From JBBBNV01 sp037137075 (GTDB taxonomy: Bacteria > Bacillota > Bacilli > Paenibacillales > NBRC-103111), in contig NZ_JBBBNV010000029.1 in NCBI RefSeq assembly GCF_037137075.1, positions 1-50,867 on the forward strand: DNA of 50,867 bases. The letters are read 5' to 3'. A program made the translations under genes and the position numbers. Shown here in pieces: positions 25,611 through 33,833 of the stretch (its first letter is position 1; each line of letters starts with the position of its first letter). The notes beneath the pieces were generated by a model that was not told the origin of the DNA, did not search any database, and saw nothing but the letters and a program-made list of their open reading frames with translations.

Positions 25611-25657
25611 GGTGGTCAGCCTCATTTCATCAACTAGTTAAAGTGGTTATGTCCCCA

Positions 25658-25739
25658 TATTAATTGATAATAATAATCATTGTCAATATAGTTTGACAAA
25701 ATAACGATATATCGTTAATCTAATAATACGATATATCGT
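25658..25739. promoter_or_regulatory. Divergent promoters with Fur-like box and two ATATAT-centred palindromes
   Basis: Minus strand: -35 TTGACA (complement of 25681-25686), 17 bp, -10 TTAATA (complement of 25658-25663). A Fur-box match GATAATAATAATCATTGTC (25666-25684; 17 of 19 to consensus) overlaps it. Plus strand: TTGACA at 25693-25698, then AACGATATATCGTT (25703-25716) and a second ACGATATATCGT (25728-25739), 25 bp apart and on the same helix face within error. The palindromes are the likely PadR operator, positioned for autorepression. Confidence 0.7.
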
Positions 25740-25766
25740 TAAATAAAGTAAAGAGGTGTTCTACCG

Positions 25767-26384
25767 ATGCGCGATCATCATGGACGGGGTTCCTCCGAGG
25801 GCCGGGAGAACGGCTTCCACAGTATGGAACGTAAAGAGCAAGCGGATCACAGGGGCGGCAAGCGGTATTTCGGACGCGGCGGCATCAGATGGGCGCTGCT
25901 GAAGCTGCTTGCTATTGAACCGATGCATGGCTACCAAATGATGAAGGCGCTGGAGGAGCAGTCGGGCGGGGTTTATGTACCGAGCGCAGGCTCGATTTAT
26001 CCAACCCTGCAGCTGCTGGAAGACCATGGGCTTGTGTCTGCCCGGGAGGAAAGCGGCAAAAAAATATATCATCTCACGATCGAGGGCCGTGCCGAGCTGG
26101 CTACCCTGCCTGAGCGCGGTCATAGAGGCCCCCGGCTAGGCGAGCCGCTTGACCCTGAACGCGAGGCGTTCCGCCGGGAACGGGTCAAGGGCAAGCTGGG
26201 TATTTCCGATGCTTCCTATGATGTGCTCCAGCTGCTGGTACGGGCGGAGCAGCATGCTTCTGCTGACAAGGCGCGCACCGCTGTACACCGCCAACTGATG
26301 GCGGACATTCACAAGCAGCTGCTTGCCTATGTGGAAGCTGTAGAAATGGAGCCGTCGCCCCCCGCATCGAACGAGGACGCATAA
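25767..26384 (+). CDS. PadR-family regulator with His/Gly-rich N-terminus (YqjI-like)
   Basis: The protein has 205 residues with an AAAGAGG RBS. Residues 1-~35 are rich in His, Gly and Arg (MRDHHGRGSSEGRE..., QADHRGGKRYFGRGG). The PadR winged helix follows: IRWALLKLLAIEPMHGYQMMKALEEQSGG, VPSAGSIYPTLQLLEDHGLV, KKIYHLTIEGRAEL; then a C-terminal helical dimerisation region. This layout is that of E. coli YqjI, a metal-responsive PadR repressor of a divergent ferric reductase. Here the divergent gene is a nitroreductase and the shared promoter has a Fur-like box and paired palindromes. Metal sensing is inferred from the tail; the start codon could lie further in, at Met 25. Confidence 0.88.
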   Translation: MRDHHGRGSSEGRENGFHSMERKEQADHRGGKRYFGRGGIRWALLKLLAIEPMHGYQMMKALEEQSGGVYVPSAGSIYPTLQLLEDHGLVSAREESGKKIYHLTIEGRAELATLPERGHRGPRLGEPLDPEREAFRRERVKGKLGISDASYDVLQLLVRAEQHASADKARTAVHRQLMADIHKQLLAYVEAVEMEPSPPASNEDA

Positions 26385-26652
26385 GTCCGGTTACAACAGC
26401 CTTCCAACGGACATCCCTTACAGGCAGTCTACGGGGACTGAGGATATCCGGTTTGCCGCCATGCCTCATTGACACGTGTGGCCGCCTTTCTTATGGAAGC
26501 CGTTATACCGTGTCCGGGACCGGGAAAATTGTAGCGCGAACGCCTGTCAGCGGAAGGGAAGGGCTTGCAGAAACGGGTTGTTATACCGGAGGGTGGCGAA
26601 TGGCTGTCGTAATATTCGTAATAGTCGTACTAGCTGACCTGCGATTCTGAAT

Positions 26653-26701
26653 CAAAAAGGCACACGCCGCCTGGGCTTTAGTCCGGTGCGGGGTGTGCCT
26701 T
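26653..26701 (-). terminator. Terminator of the VanY-type gene
   Basis: On the minus strand, AAGGCACACC... pairs with ...GTGTGCCTT and is followed by TTTTT. It lies 36 bp past the stop. The rest of 26385-26736 has no convincing gene; a 16-codon hydrophobic ORF (MAVVIFVIVVLADLRF, 26600-26650) with a GGAGGG in front is noted but not called. Confidence 0.8.
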
Positions 26702-26736
26702 GAATGCTTTATTAGGAAGTATGGCTTGCCGCCTGT

Positions 26737-27660
26737 TTATTGCTTGGAGCCGGATACTTCGACTACATGCTTGTATTCCTCCAGGGTAATTCCTCGCTTG
26801 TGGATGTCTGCGGCAGCTTCAAACCCGACATACCGCAAATGCCACGGTTCATAAGTATAGCCGGTGATGTCTTCCTTGCCTTTGGGATACCGGATAATGA
26901 ATCCATATTCATGCGCGTGATCGGCGAGCCACTTGGCTTCCTTTGTTCCGGCGAAGCATTCCGTAGCGGCACAGCGGCCATCCGCTCCTGACACATCAAT
27001 GGCCAGCCCGGTTTCATGCTCGCTTGTTCCGGGGTAAGCGCTGTAGGTGCGCGCTTTTTCCTCTCCGTCCTTCCGGACGTAGGACTCGAACAGCTCCTTC
27101 TGTCTCTTATGCGAACGGTAGGCGGACACGCCGGCCAGCGGGACTCCGTCTTTACTGGCGGCAGCAAACATTTTCTCCAGAGCCGCCGCAGCTTCCTTCC
27201 GCATCTGCCGTTTCTCGATTTTTTCCTCGAAGGTGAATTTCACATTGGGGTACACCAAATCGGCCGGTACATAATCCTCCGGCAGCATCAGCTGCTTGTT
27301 CACGACAGCCGCGATGGAGCCCGCATCGGTAATCGTCGACAATTTGGCGGAGCTGCTCGTTTTGGCAGGCTGGGCCCCGTTCTTCGTACCGCCGGATGTG
27401 CTTCCATCGGCAGTGTTTTTGCCCGCGTCGTTTTTGGCGCTGTCTTTTCCCGGTTGGGCGTTGGCTGCCGGCGTGCTGGAGGCTGTTTCGGTGGTCTCCT
27501 TGTTGCCGGAGGTCGGGGCCCCGGCCGTGGTTCCCTCCGTACCGGCTTGACGGTTCTCGCTGACTGTATGGCTGCCGACCGGTTCAGTCTTGGAGCCGCA
27601 TGCCGATATGGACGTTGCGATAGCAAGCATTAGTACGGCGGAGAGTATGACGTTTTTCAA
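26737..27660 (-). CDS. D-alanyl-D-alanine carboxypeptidase lipoprotein (M15B, VanY-like)
   Basis: The protein has 307 residues from TTG 27660, 8 bp behind AAAGGAGA; longer in-frame starts lack a signal peptide. The signal peptide ends in lipobox ISAC (Cys ~21), followed by a ~100-residue Thr/Ala/Asn/Gly low-complexity linker. The peptidase domain carries SAYRSHKRQKELFE, the Zn motif SEHETGLAIDVSG (His and Asp ligands), and EPWHLRYVG (catalytic Glu/His region). It trims the terminal D-Ala from peptidoglycan pentapeptides on the outer face of the membrane. No van regulatory or ligase genes are adjacent, so it is a housekeeping wall enzyme rather than a glycopeptide-resistance cassette. Confidence 0.92.
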   Translation of the reverse strand: MKNVILSAVLMLAIATSISACGSKTEPVGSHTVSENRQAGTEGTTAGAPTSGNKETTETASSTPAANAQPGKDSAKNDAGKNTADGSTSGGTKNGAQPAKTSSSAKLSTITDAGSIAAVVNKQLMLPEDYVPADLVYPNVKFTFEEKIEKRQMRKEAAAALEKMFAAASKDGVPLAGVSAYRSHKRQKELFESYVRKDGEEKARTYSAYPGTSEHETGLAIDVSGADGRCAATECFAGTKEAKWLADHAHEYGFIIRYPKGKEDITGYTYEPWHLRYVGFEAAADIHKRGITLEEYKHVVEVSGSKQ

Positions 27661-27826
27661 AATGGTATTCTCCTTTTCCAGTTGTACAGGGCAGTCATCG
27701 ATTGGCATTGCCGCCCTTTCTATATGATAAACGTAAAAAACGGAGGAATCCACCACGGGCGCATCGCTGCCGAAGCAGATCGTCCAGGCGCATCTCCTCT
27801 TAGCAGCGCACTATGCATGGAGCATG

Positions 27827-27890
27827 AAAAAAGCCCCTGCCGCAGAAGCGAGCGTACACCGTAGTGTACGCTGCTTTGCGAATAGGGGCC
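27827..27890 (-). terminator. Terminator of the pectate lyase gene
   Basis: A multi-segment stem: AGCGTACAC/GTGTACGCT around CGTA, then CGCAGAAGC/GCTTTGCG, then GCCCCT/AGGGGC. On the minus strand a T-run of six follows. It lies about 105 bp past the lyase stop. Confidence 0.85.
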
Positions 27891-27995
27891 GGTATGCAGC
27901 GGGATTGGGCCAGGCGCCTGGCTCACGCCAGGGCGGCGGGCATCGCAGCGCCGGGAGAACGTGCGGCGCAGACCTTCGGCCTAACCCGGAACTGC

Positions 27996-29861
27996 CTAAT
28001 TGAAGATCGCGCCGATATCAGTGCCGCTTGGCGTGCCTGCGCTTTTCAGGTCACTGCCGGAGGCCAGCTTAAGGAAGTTGCCCAGCACCGGATAGCCGCT
28101 GGAATTGCGTGTCAAGCTCGGTGTCAGGCTGACAAAGTCGGCACTGCTGGCGACGAGGCCGTTTGCATTGGTGCTGGCATTATTTTTCCACCAGACGTTG
28201 CTGCCGGACACATCGGTGCCGCTTGTTTTGTCGCTGGACCCGCCTGCGAGAGACAGGTTGTTTTTGAACTGGTGGGTGCCGGAATCAAAGGCGAAGTTAC
28301 TGCCTCCGTTGCTCCACGACGTATTGTTGGTCATGGCGATGGAGCCGGGATTGCTGTTATAAGTGAAGCCGTGCTTCTTGTTCTGGTAGGCGATGCTGTT
28401 CGTGACAATATGATTAACGGAGATGGACTCTCCGCCCAGCTTGAACCCGTTGCCGTCACTGTTGGAGGTCGTGTTGCCGTCCGAGGTTTGCCCGTTATGA
28501 TGGGAAATGCTGTTGCGAATCGTTACAGGGCTGATCGCGCCGGTGTCGCTCTTGGTATACAGATCCCAGCCGTCATCCGTGTTATAGGCGGCGATGCAGC
28601 CGTCAAACACATTGCCCGGGCCAACCGTTAGCTTGGCGGCGAAGCCGTCGGCATCCTCCCCGTCATCCGGATCGAAGTTGTCATGGGAATATACGTTAAT
28701 AATTTCGTTGTAGCTCGGCCACTCACTCACGGCGGCGGAGGAGGAGTAACGGCTGATTTGCAGCCCGCTATCACGGTTATGGTGGGTTTCCACATTTTCA
28801 ATCCGGTTGTAGTTGCCGCCAATGAAGATGCCGTTATCTCCGGCGCCCTTCACCTCAATGCCTTTTACCAGCCAATAGCTGCCAAAAATTTGCAGACCGC
28901 GCTGTGTGGAATCAAAGGCTTGCGCGGAGAAATCCAGAACCGGCTTCTCACTGCCGTAGGCCACGATATTTTTACGTGCGCTGGTGGAGCTGCCGCTGTT
29001 CGTCCGTTCAATGGTCACCGGAGCGGAAAAGCTGTACGTGCCTCCGCGCATATAAATGGTTCCCCCCGCGCTGACATTGGTCAGAGCGGCAGCCAGAGTC
29101 GTTGGGCTGCTAAGCGTTCCCGGGTTGCTGGCGGAGCCGTTCGGCGCTACATAGAGCGCGCCTGCTGAAGGTGTTGAAGTCGGTGTAGCTGTAGGCGTCG
29201 CAGTTGGCGTTGCGGTTGGTGTTGCCGTCGGCGTTGGGGTCGGTGTTGCCGTCGCGCTGTCGGAGACGACCAAATCGTCGAATTTGCTGACCGTCTTGTA
29301 GGCGACGAGGCCGACAGCCCCGGAGGACAGGCTGGAATCAGTGGCCGTCAGCTGAAGCGTGCCGTTGACGTACATATTCAGCGTTGAGCCGGTCATTTCC
29401 AGCTTAACGGTGTACCAGGTGCCTGTCGCTAGCGCGTATGATTTGCTGGCCAATGTGGTAGTGGAGCCGCCGACCTTCTTGCGGATTTCCAGTGTACCGC
29501 CGCTGCTGTTATAGAGCGAGGCGGCGTAGAAGTTATTGCCGTCCTGATAGCGTCCGGCCACATACGTCCGGTTGGAGCCATTGAAATTGTCTACCTTGAC
29601 CTTGGCCTCTACGCTGTAATTGGTCCAGGACTGGCTGCCTGCCGAAGCGCGTCCTTCATTCGTGCTGGACTGGTAATATACATAGGAGCCGCTGTCCTGT
29701 ACGACGGACCAGGTCCCCGAGGTGGAGGTCCAGCCAGATGCGTCGCCGTCATTGAAATCGTCGCTGAAAACGGTAGCTGCTCCTGCCGGAACGACCATAA
29801 CCAAGGTCAGAACCAGAGCAAGGCATAGCAGAATGCTGATTTGCCGATAGATGGGCTTCAC
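27996..29861 (-). CDS. Secreted PL9-type pectate lyase with N-terminal carbohydrate-binding-like module
   Basis: The protein has 621 residues, with GTG start at 29861 behind AGGGGGAA. A signal peptide ends near AGA-ATVF (~residue 29). Residues ~30-205 form a concanavalin-like beta-sandwich (FSDDFNDGDASGW ... FDDLVVSDS) typical of sugar-binding modules. A Thr-Pro-Ala repeat linker spans ~206-235. Residues ~237-621 are a right-handed beta-helix starting YVAPNGSASNPGTLSSPTTL. The PL9 hallmark is SHDNFDPDDGEDADGFAAKL: a calcium-binding Asp cluster followed by the catalytic Lys, then NVFDGCIAAYNTDDGWDL. It cleaves pectate extracellularly by Ca-dependent beta-elimination, feeding unsaturated oligogalacturonides to the intracellular enzymes in this window. 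Confidence 0.93.
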   Translation of the reverse strand: MKPIYRQISILLCLALVLTLVMVVPAGAATVFSDDFNDGDASGWTSTSGTWSVVQDSGSYVYYQSSTNEGRASAGSQSWTNYSVEAKVKVDNFNGSNRTYVAGRYQDGNNFYAASLYNSSGGTLEIRKKVGGSTTTLASKSYALATGTWYTVKLEMTGSTLNMYVNGTLQLTATDSSLSSGAVGLVAYKTVSKFDDLVVSDSATATPTPTPTATPTATPTATPTATPTSTPSAGALYVAPNGSASNPGTLSSPTTLAAALTNVSAGGTIYMRGGTYSFSAPVTIERTNSGSSTSARKNIVAYGSEKPVLDFSAQAFDSTQRGLQIFGSYWLVKGIEVKGAGDNGIFIGGNYNRIENVETHHNRDSGLQISRYSSSAAVSEWPSYNEIINVYSHDNFDPDDGEDADGFAAKLTVGPGNVFDGCIAAYNTDDGWDLYTKSDTGAISPVTIRNSISHHNGQTSDGNTTSNSDGNGFKLGGESISVNHIVTNSIAYQNKKHGFTYNSNPGSIAMTNNTSWSNGGSNFAFDSGTHQFKNNLSLAGGSSDKTSGTDVSGSNVWWKNNASTNANGLVASSADFVSLTPSLTRNSSGYPVLGNFLKLASGSDLKSAGTPSGTDIGAIFN

Positions 29862-30312
29862 AAAAAATTCCCCCTGCTTTTAGATAAATTCACGACCAAA
29901 TATGAAACAGTTTCTTGCAATACTTAAAAGCGTGGATCGACCTCCTTCGGATTGGTGGAAACAGACAGCATTCTCCTGCCGACGGTATCGTCCTCCTTTG
30001 CCAGGTGAATGAAGTGTTCGCCCCCTCATTATTGTGCCTGCACCGGAAACGATCAAGCCGCTTTCTTCAACAATTCCCCAATTCTAGGAAAAACCTGTTC
30101 TAATGACACCGCTGTTTATAACCAACTGTTTTCCTGTTCCCAGGTGCAGTGCAGATTGTCCGGGCCGTACATCCTGAAGAAGGCGGCATACCGGCCGGGG
30201 CAGAGGTGGACGGGAGGGAGCTGAGCGTGTTGTCCGCAAGGACAGCATTCATTATAATGATAACGAAACGATGGTCTGGATTGGCATAGAATTAAGTAGG
30301 GAGTGAAGGACA
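29862..30312. other. Divergent intergenic region between pectate lyase and Gfo/Idh oxidoreductase
   Basis: About 450 bp without a convincing gene. It must contain the two promoters; no strong consensus boxes stand out. A weak open stretch around 30139-30290 reads like a decayed coding tail but could not be assigned. Confidence 0.4.
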
Positions 30313-31314
30313 ATGGCAACCATCAAGTGGGGTGTACTTGGGTATGCCCGGATTGCAAAAACGTCGGTGCTTCCGGCAATTGCTGCTGCACATAACTCGG
30401 AGCTGCGCGCGGTTGCGTCCAGCGACCCGGAGAAGCGCAAGGAATGCCAAGCGCTTTTTGGCTGTCCTGTCGTGTATAGCGGATATGACGAGCTGCTGGA
30501 GGACGCAGAGGTGCAGGCGGTTTATATCCCGCTGCCCAATTCGATGCACAAGGAGTGGGCATTGAAGGCGATCCGCAAAGGGAAGCACGTTCTGTGCGAG
30601 AAGCCGATAGCCTTAGACGCCGCAGATGCGCTAGAAATGATTCAGGCAGCACAAGAGAACAAGGTTCTGCTCATGGAAGCGTTCATGTACCGTTATACGG
30701 ATCGGATCAGGCAGGTCAAAGCAGTGCTGGATAGCGGTGAAATCGGAGAGGTTCGCTACATCCAGTCTACGTTCCGGTTCCTGCTGAACCGGCCGAATAC
30801 GATTAAGGTCCAGCCCGGGCTTGGGGGCGGATCGCTCTATGATGTAGGCGTGTATCCGGTCAATTTCGTCGGCATGGTCATGAATGGGCAGCTTCCAGAG
30901 TCGTGCGTAAGCGAAAGTGTTATGGAGAACGGCGTCGATATGATGTTCTCGGCCTTGCTGAAATACCCGGGCGGCGTCGTTGCTTCGATTAACAGCGGAT
31001 TTAACGCGTTTGCCCAGATGAATTCGGAAATTATCGGCACGAAGGGCCGTATCGAGGTGCCGGACACGTTCCAAGGGAGCGAAGGCGCAATCACTGTGGT
31101 CACGGAGGCTGGCAGCCGCCAGGTGGCGGTCCAGGAGTCGGATCGGTATACGCTGGAGGTTGCGGATTTCGCCGATGCGATTATAGCGGGGCGTCAGCCG
31201 CTGTTTACGCTGGAGGAGACCCACCGGAATATGCAGGTGCTGGACATGCTGTTTGCCAGTATGAAATCGACCGGTTGCCCAACCGGCATATTCCGGAAGC
31301 CTGAACGAGCATAA
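30313..31314 (+). CDS. Gfo/Idh/MocA-family oxidoreductase
   Basis: The protein has 333 residues, with GGGAGTGAAGG upstream of ATG 30313. The N-terminal Rossmann domain has WGVLGYARIAKTSVLPAI; VYIPLPNSMHKEWALKAIRKGKHVLCEKPIALD holds the EKP motif whose Lys is catalytic. The C-terminal alpha/beta domain includes GGGSLYDVGVYPVNF, with the conserved DVG...Y/N substrate residues. Family members are NAD(P)-dependent sugar, inositol or dihydrodiol dehydrogenases. The GYARIA variant of the usual GxGxxA loop keeps Gly-Ala spacing but has Tyr-Ala for Gly-Xaa. The substrate is unknown; the neighbourhood of pectin genes suggests a sugar acid or deoxysugar. It is monocistronic. Confidence 0.9.
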   Translation: MATIKWGVLGYARIAKTSVLPAIAAAHNSELRAVASSDPEKRKECQALFGCPVVYSGYDELLEDAEVQAVYIPLPNSMHKEWALKAIRKGKHVLCEKPIALDAADALEMIQAAQENKVLLMEAFMYRYTDRIRQVKAVLDSGEIGEVRYIQSTFRFLLNRPNTIKVQPGLGGGSLYDVGVYPVNFVGMVMNGQLPESCVSESVMENGVDMMFSALLKYPGGVVASINSGFNAFAQMNSEIIGTKGRIEVPDTFQGSEGAITVVTEAGSRQVAVQESDRYTLEVADFADAIIAGRQPLFTLEETHRNMQVLDMLFASMKSTGCPTGIFRKPERA

Positions 31315-31321
31315 ACAGAAG

Positions 31322-31370
31322 AAAACCGGTTCGACAGCGAAGAAGCTGTCCGGCCGGTTTTTTATTTTTC
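31322..31370 (+). terminator. Terminator after the oxidoreductase
   Basis: Stems AAACCGG/CCGGTTT and GACAGC/GCTGTC are followed by a T-run on the plus strand. It sits between convergent genes and may serve both. Confidence 0.85.
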
Positions 31371-31458
31371 GGGGCAATGGCAGGATCGGCCTGCTCCACC
31401 TCCCCCGGTTCTTCGGTTCTTCGGCTATGTTTCTCACCGGACTTCTTGTGGCGGGAGG

Positions 31459-33618
31459 CTAATGCAGGAGGCCGCTTTCCTTGGCCTTTTCGACGAGCCG
31501 GGCCGATTTCTGATTGATCCATGTTTTGAGCGCCAGCCCGATAACCAGTGTAAGGCCCACATACATCCCCATCATCAGCAAATCCCGAAGCACAATGTCC
31601 CACAGCATGCCGCCAACCGCTTCACGCATGAGGCTGATTGCATAGGTAAACGGCAGGTACGGATGGACAGCCTGGAAAAAGGGCGGTGTCAGCTGAATCG
31701 GAAACGTTCCGCCGGAGCCGGCCAGCTGCAGCACGAGCAGCACGATGGCCATCGCTTTGCCTACATTGCCGAATACCGATACGAGCGTGTACACCACCAG
31801 CATAAAAACAGCACTCAGCAGCATGCCGAACAGGACAAACCACAGCTTTTCCGCAACAAAGGTGCCGAGCAGGTAAATATCCCCCAAGGTGCACAGCACC
31901 GATTGCAGAACAGCTAATGTAGCGAAGGTCATATACCGGCCGAAGTAGACTTGATAGCTCCGATAATTCGATCCGGGGTGATGAACCTCAACCGACAGCA
32001 GGGAGACGAGCAGCAGCGCTCCGACCCACAGCGACAAGGTGGTAAAAAAGGGCGACATGCCCGACCCGTAATTCGGAATTGGAAATAGCTTGTTTTCTTT
32101 CACTACAACAGGCTCGGCAAAAAATTCGCTTTCCCGCTGGGCATCATTTTTGAGCAGGTCAATGATTTCATTTAAGCTGTCTTCCTGTTCAAAGGCGCGA
32201 ATGCGCTCGGCAAGACGGTGGATCTTGGCCTCCACCGCAGGGAGGTTCTCACGAATCCGCTCCAGCTCCTGCTTGCCCGCAGCTAGCCCGGAAGAGGCAT
32301 TGTCCAGCACCTGCTTCACATCAGGAATGCTCCGGGCTGCTTCATCCATCAGGGTGTGGGCTTTTCGCGATGCTTGCTTCGCCCGGTCGATTCCCTGCTG
32401 CACCTCCGGCTGAATCTCGCTGTCATACCGGTTCAGCAGATCGCTGATCCGGGCGGAGGTGTCCTTGCTCAGCTGATTTAAGCTGGCGATTAACTGATCG
32501 GCCGGTTGTTGACCCTTATCAACGGCCTGCTTGATTTGGCTGACAAGCAGCTCCTGCTGCTGGAGATTGTTTTCCACCTGCTGCAGCTTACTCGTCACCG
32601 GAGCGGTGCCGCTAAGCCCCGTCAAGCCATGCAGCCGATCGAACAGGGCCATCATGCGGCCGGTTACACCCAAAGCCGCGTTCAGCCTTCTGTCCATCCG
32701 TTCCAGCTCAGCGCTTGCCAAGGACGGGACGAACCGGGCTCCCTGTAAAATGACGGTTAGCTGCTCTGTCGCCTCCGCCGCTTGCTGCAGATACAGCAAA
32801 TCCTGCTTCATGCCCGGGGAAATCGCATCCAGCGCCGTGTCCGTTTGATCCAGCAAATCCTCCAGCCGGGCGGCCGCATCGGACCCCGCTTGAGCCAAAT
32901 CCGCAACCAGCGGCAGATGGGTCTGGGCTTGATCTACAATAGCGTTCGTTCTCCCGATTTCATCGAGCCCGGTGTTTACGGCTGCATTCATCTGCGGAAA
33001 CAACGATTCCAGCTTAAAAATAAGGTCGCGCACCTTTTGAATCGTTGGGAGCTCCGCCTCCAGCTCCACCCCGATTTCGTTCATCATGCTGAAAATAATG
33101 CCATTGGCGGTTTTGACAAAGCTGCGGCTGACTTCATCGGAAATGCCGCTGGCCCCCTTGGCGGTAATTTTCGGAGCAATGGCGTTAATTTTCTCGTTCA
33201 CAAAGTAATCGATCTCGGCCTTTCGCGGGTTATCCGAGAGAACAGTTGCAATTCGGGCCGAGAAATCGGCGGGGATTACAATGGCTGCATAATAATCGCC
33301 ATGCTGCACGCCGTCCATCGCTTCCCGCTCATGAACAAACGTCCAGCCTACAGTATGATTATCCTGGAGGGATGCTATAATCTCATTGCCGAGATTGACT
33401 GGTTTGCCCCGTATCTCAGCGCCCTCGTCGTTGCTGGCCACCGCAATGGCGAGCCCTGCCGTATTGGAATAGGGGTCCCAGGAAGCCAATATGTTGAACC
33501 AGGCGTACAGCGAGGGCAGGCAAACCAGGCCGGACAGGATGATGGCTGCGGCCCAATTGGTCACAATCTTTTTCAAATCCTGAGTGTAAATTGAAACAAT
33601 CGGTTTGATGGTTTTCAT
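31459..33618 (-). CDS. yhgE: YhgE/Pip domain membrane protein
   Basis: The protein has 719 residues from ATG 33618 behind AGGAGAG; the frame continues upstream, but without an RBS. One N-terminal membrane segment (IILSGLVCLPSLYAWFNILASWDPY) is followed by the conserved YhgE/Pip ectodomain start (LAIAVASNDEGAEIRGKPVNLGNEI). A long helical, coiled-coil extracellular region follows (~200-530), then five C-terminal membrane helices of the ABC-2 type (LSLWVGALLLVSLL ... LPFTYAISLMREAVGGML). This is the phage-infection-protein/EsaA-like family; members serve as phage receptors or type VII secretion parts, or act as export-like permeases. No WXG100 or other T7SS genes are adjacent, so the precise role here is unknown. 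Confidence 0.92.
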   Translation of the reverse strand: MKTIKPIVSIYTQDLKKIVTNWAAAIILSGLVCLPSLYAWFNILASWDPYSNTAGLAIAVASNDEGAEIRGKPVNLGNEIIASLQDNHTVGWTFVHEREAMDGVQHGDYYAAIVIPADFSARIATVLSDNPRKAEIDYFVNEKINAIAPKITAKGASGISDEVSRSFVKTANGIIFSMMNEIGVELEAELPTIQKVRDLIFKLESLFPQMNAAVNTGLDEIGRTNAIVDQAQTHLPLVADLAQAGSDAAARLEDLLDQTDTALDAISPGMKQDLLYLQQAAEATEQLTVILQGARFVPSLASAELERMDRRLNAALGVTGRMMALFDRLHGLTGLSGTAPVTSKLQQVENNLQQQELLVSQIKQAVDKGQQPADQLIASLNQLSKDTSARISDLLNRYDSEIQPEVQQGIDRAKQASRKAHTLMDEAARSIPDVKQVLDNASSGLAAGKQELERIRENLPAVEAKIHRLAERIRAFEQEDSLNEIIDLLKNDAQRESEFFAEPVVVKENKLFPIPNYGSGMSPFFTTLSLWVGALLLVSLLSVEVHHPGSNYRSYQVYFGRYMTFATLAVLQSVLCTLGDIYLLGTFVAEKLWFVLFGMLLSAVFMLVVYTLVSVFGNVGKAMAIVLLVLQLAGSGGTFPIQLTPPFFQAVHPYLPFTYAISLMREAVGGMLWDIVLRDLLMMGMYVGLTLVIGLALKTWINQKSARLVEKAKESGLLH

Positions 33619-33833
33619 TTTGCTCTCCTTGCCGGTGAAGGGATGATATAGGTAGTATTTCGGCATCACCTGCAAAACATTCCAGATCCAGCGCCGATCC
33701 CTTAAGCTGTTATTCGCGGGAGGCAAGAGGGGCGCAGGAGAAAGGCGCTCCGCCGCAGCTCTTTTGGGTTCGTGGTATAATTGGGACAGTGCAATATAAC
33801 AGGAAAAGGATGGAAGACGGTGAGGGAAACGGA

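Noticed and set aside
26600..26650. 16-codon hydrophobic ORF MAVVIFVIVVLADLRF with upstream GGAGGG
   Set aside because: Too short to support; it abuts the VanY gene's terminator and no homolog is recalled.
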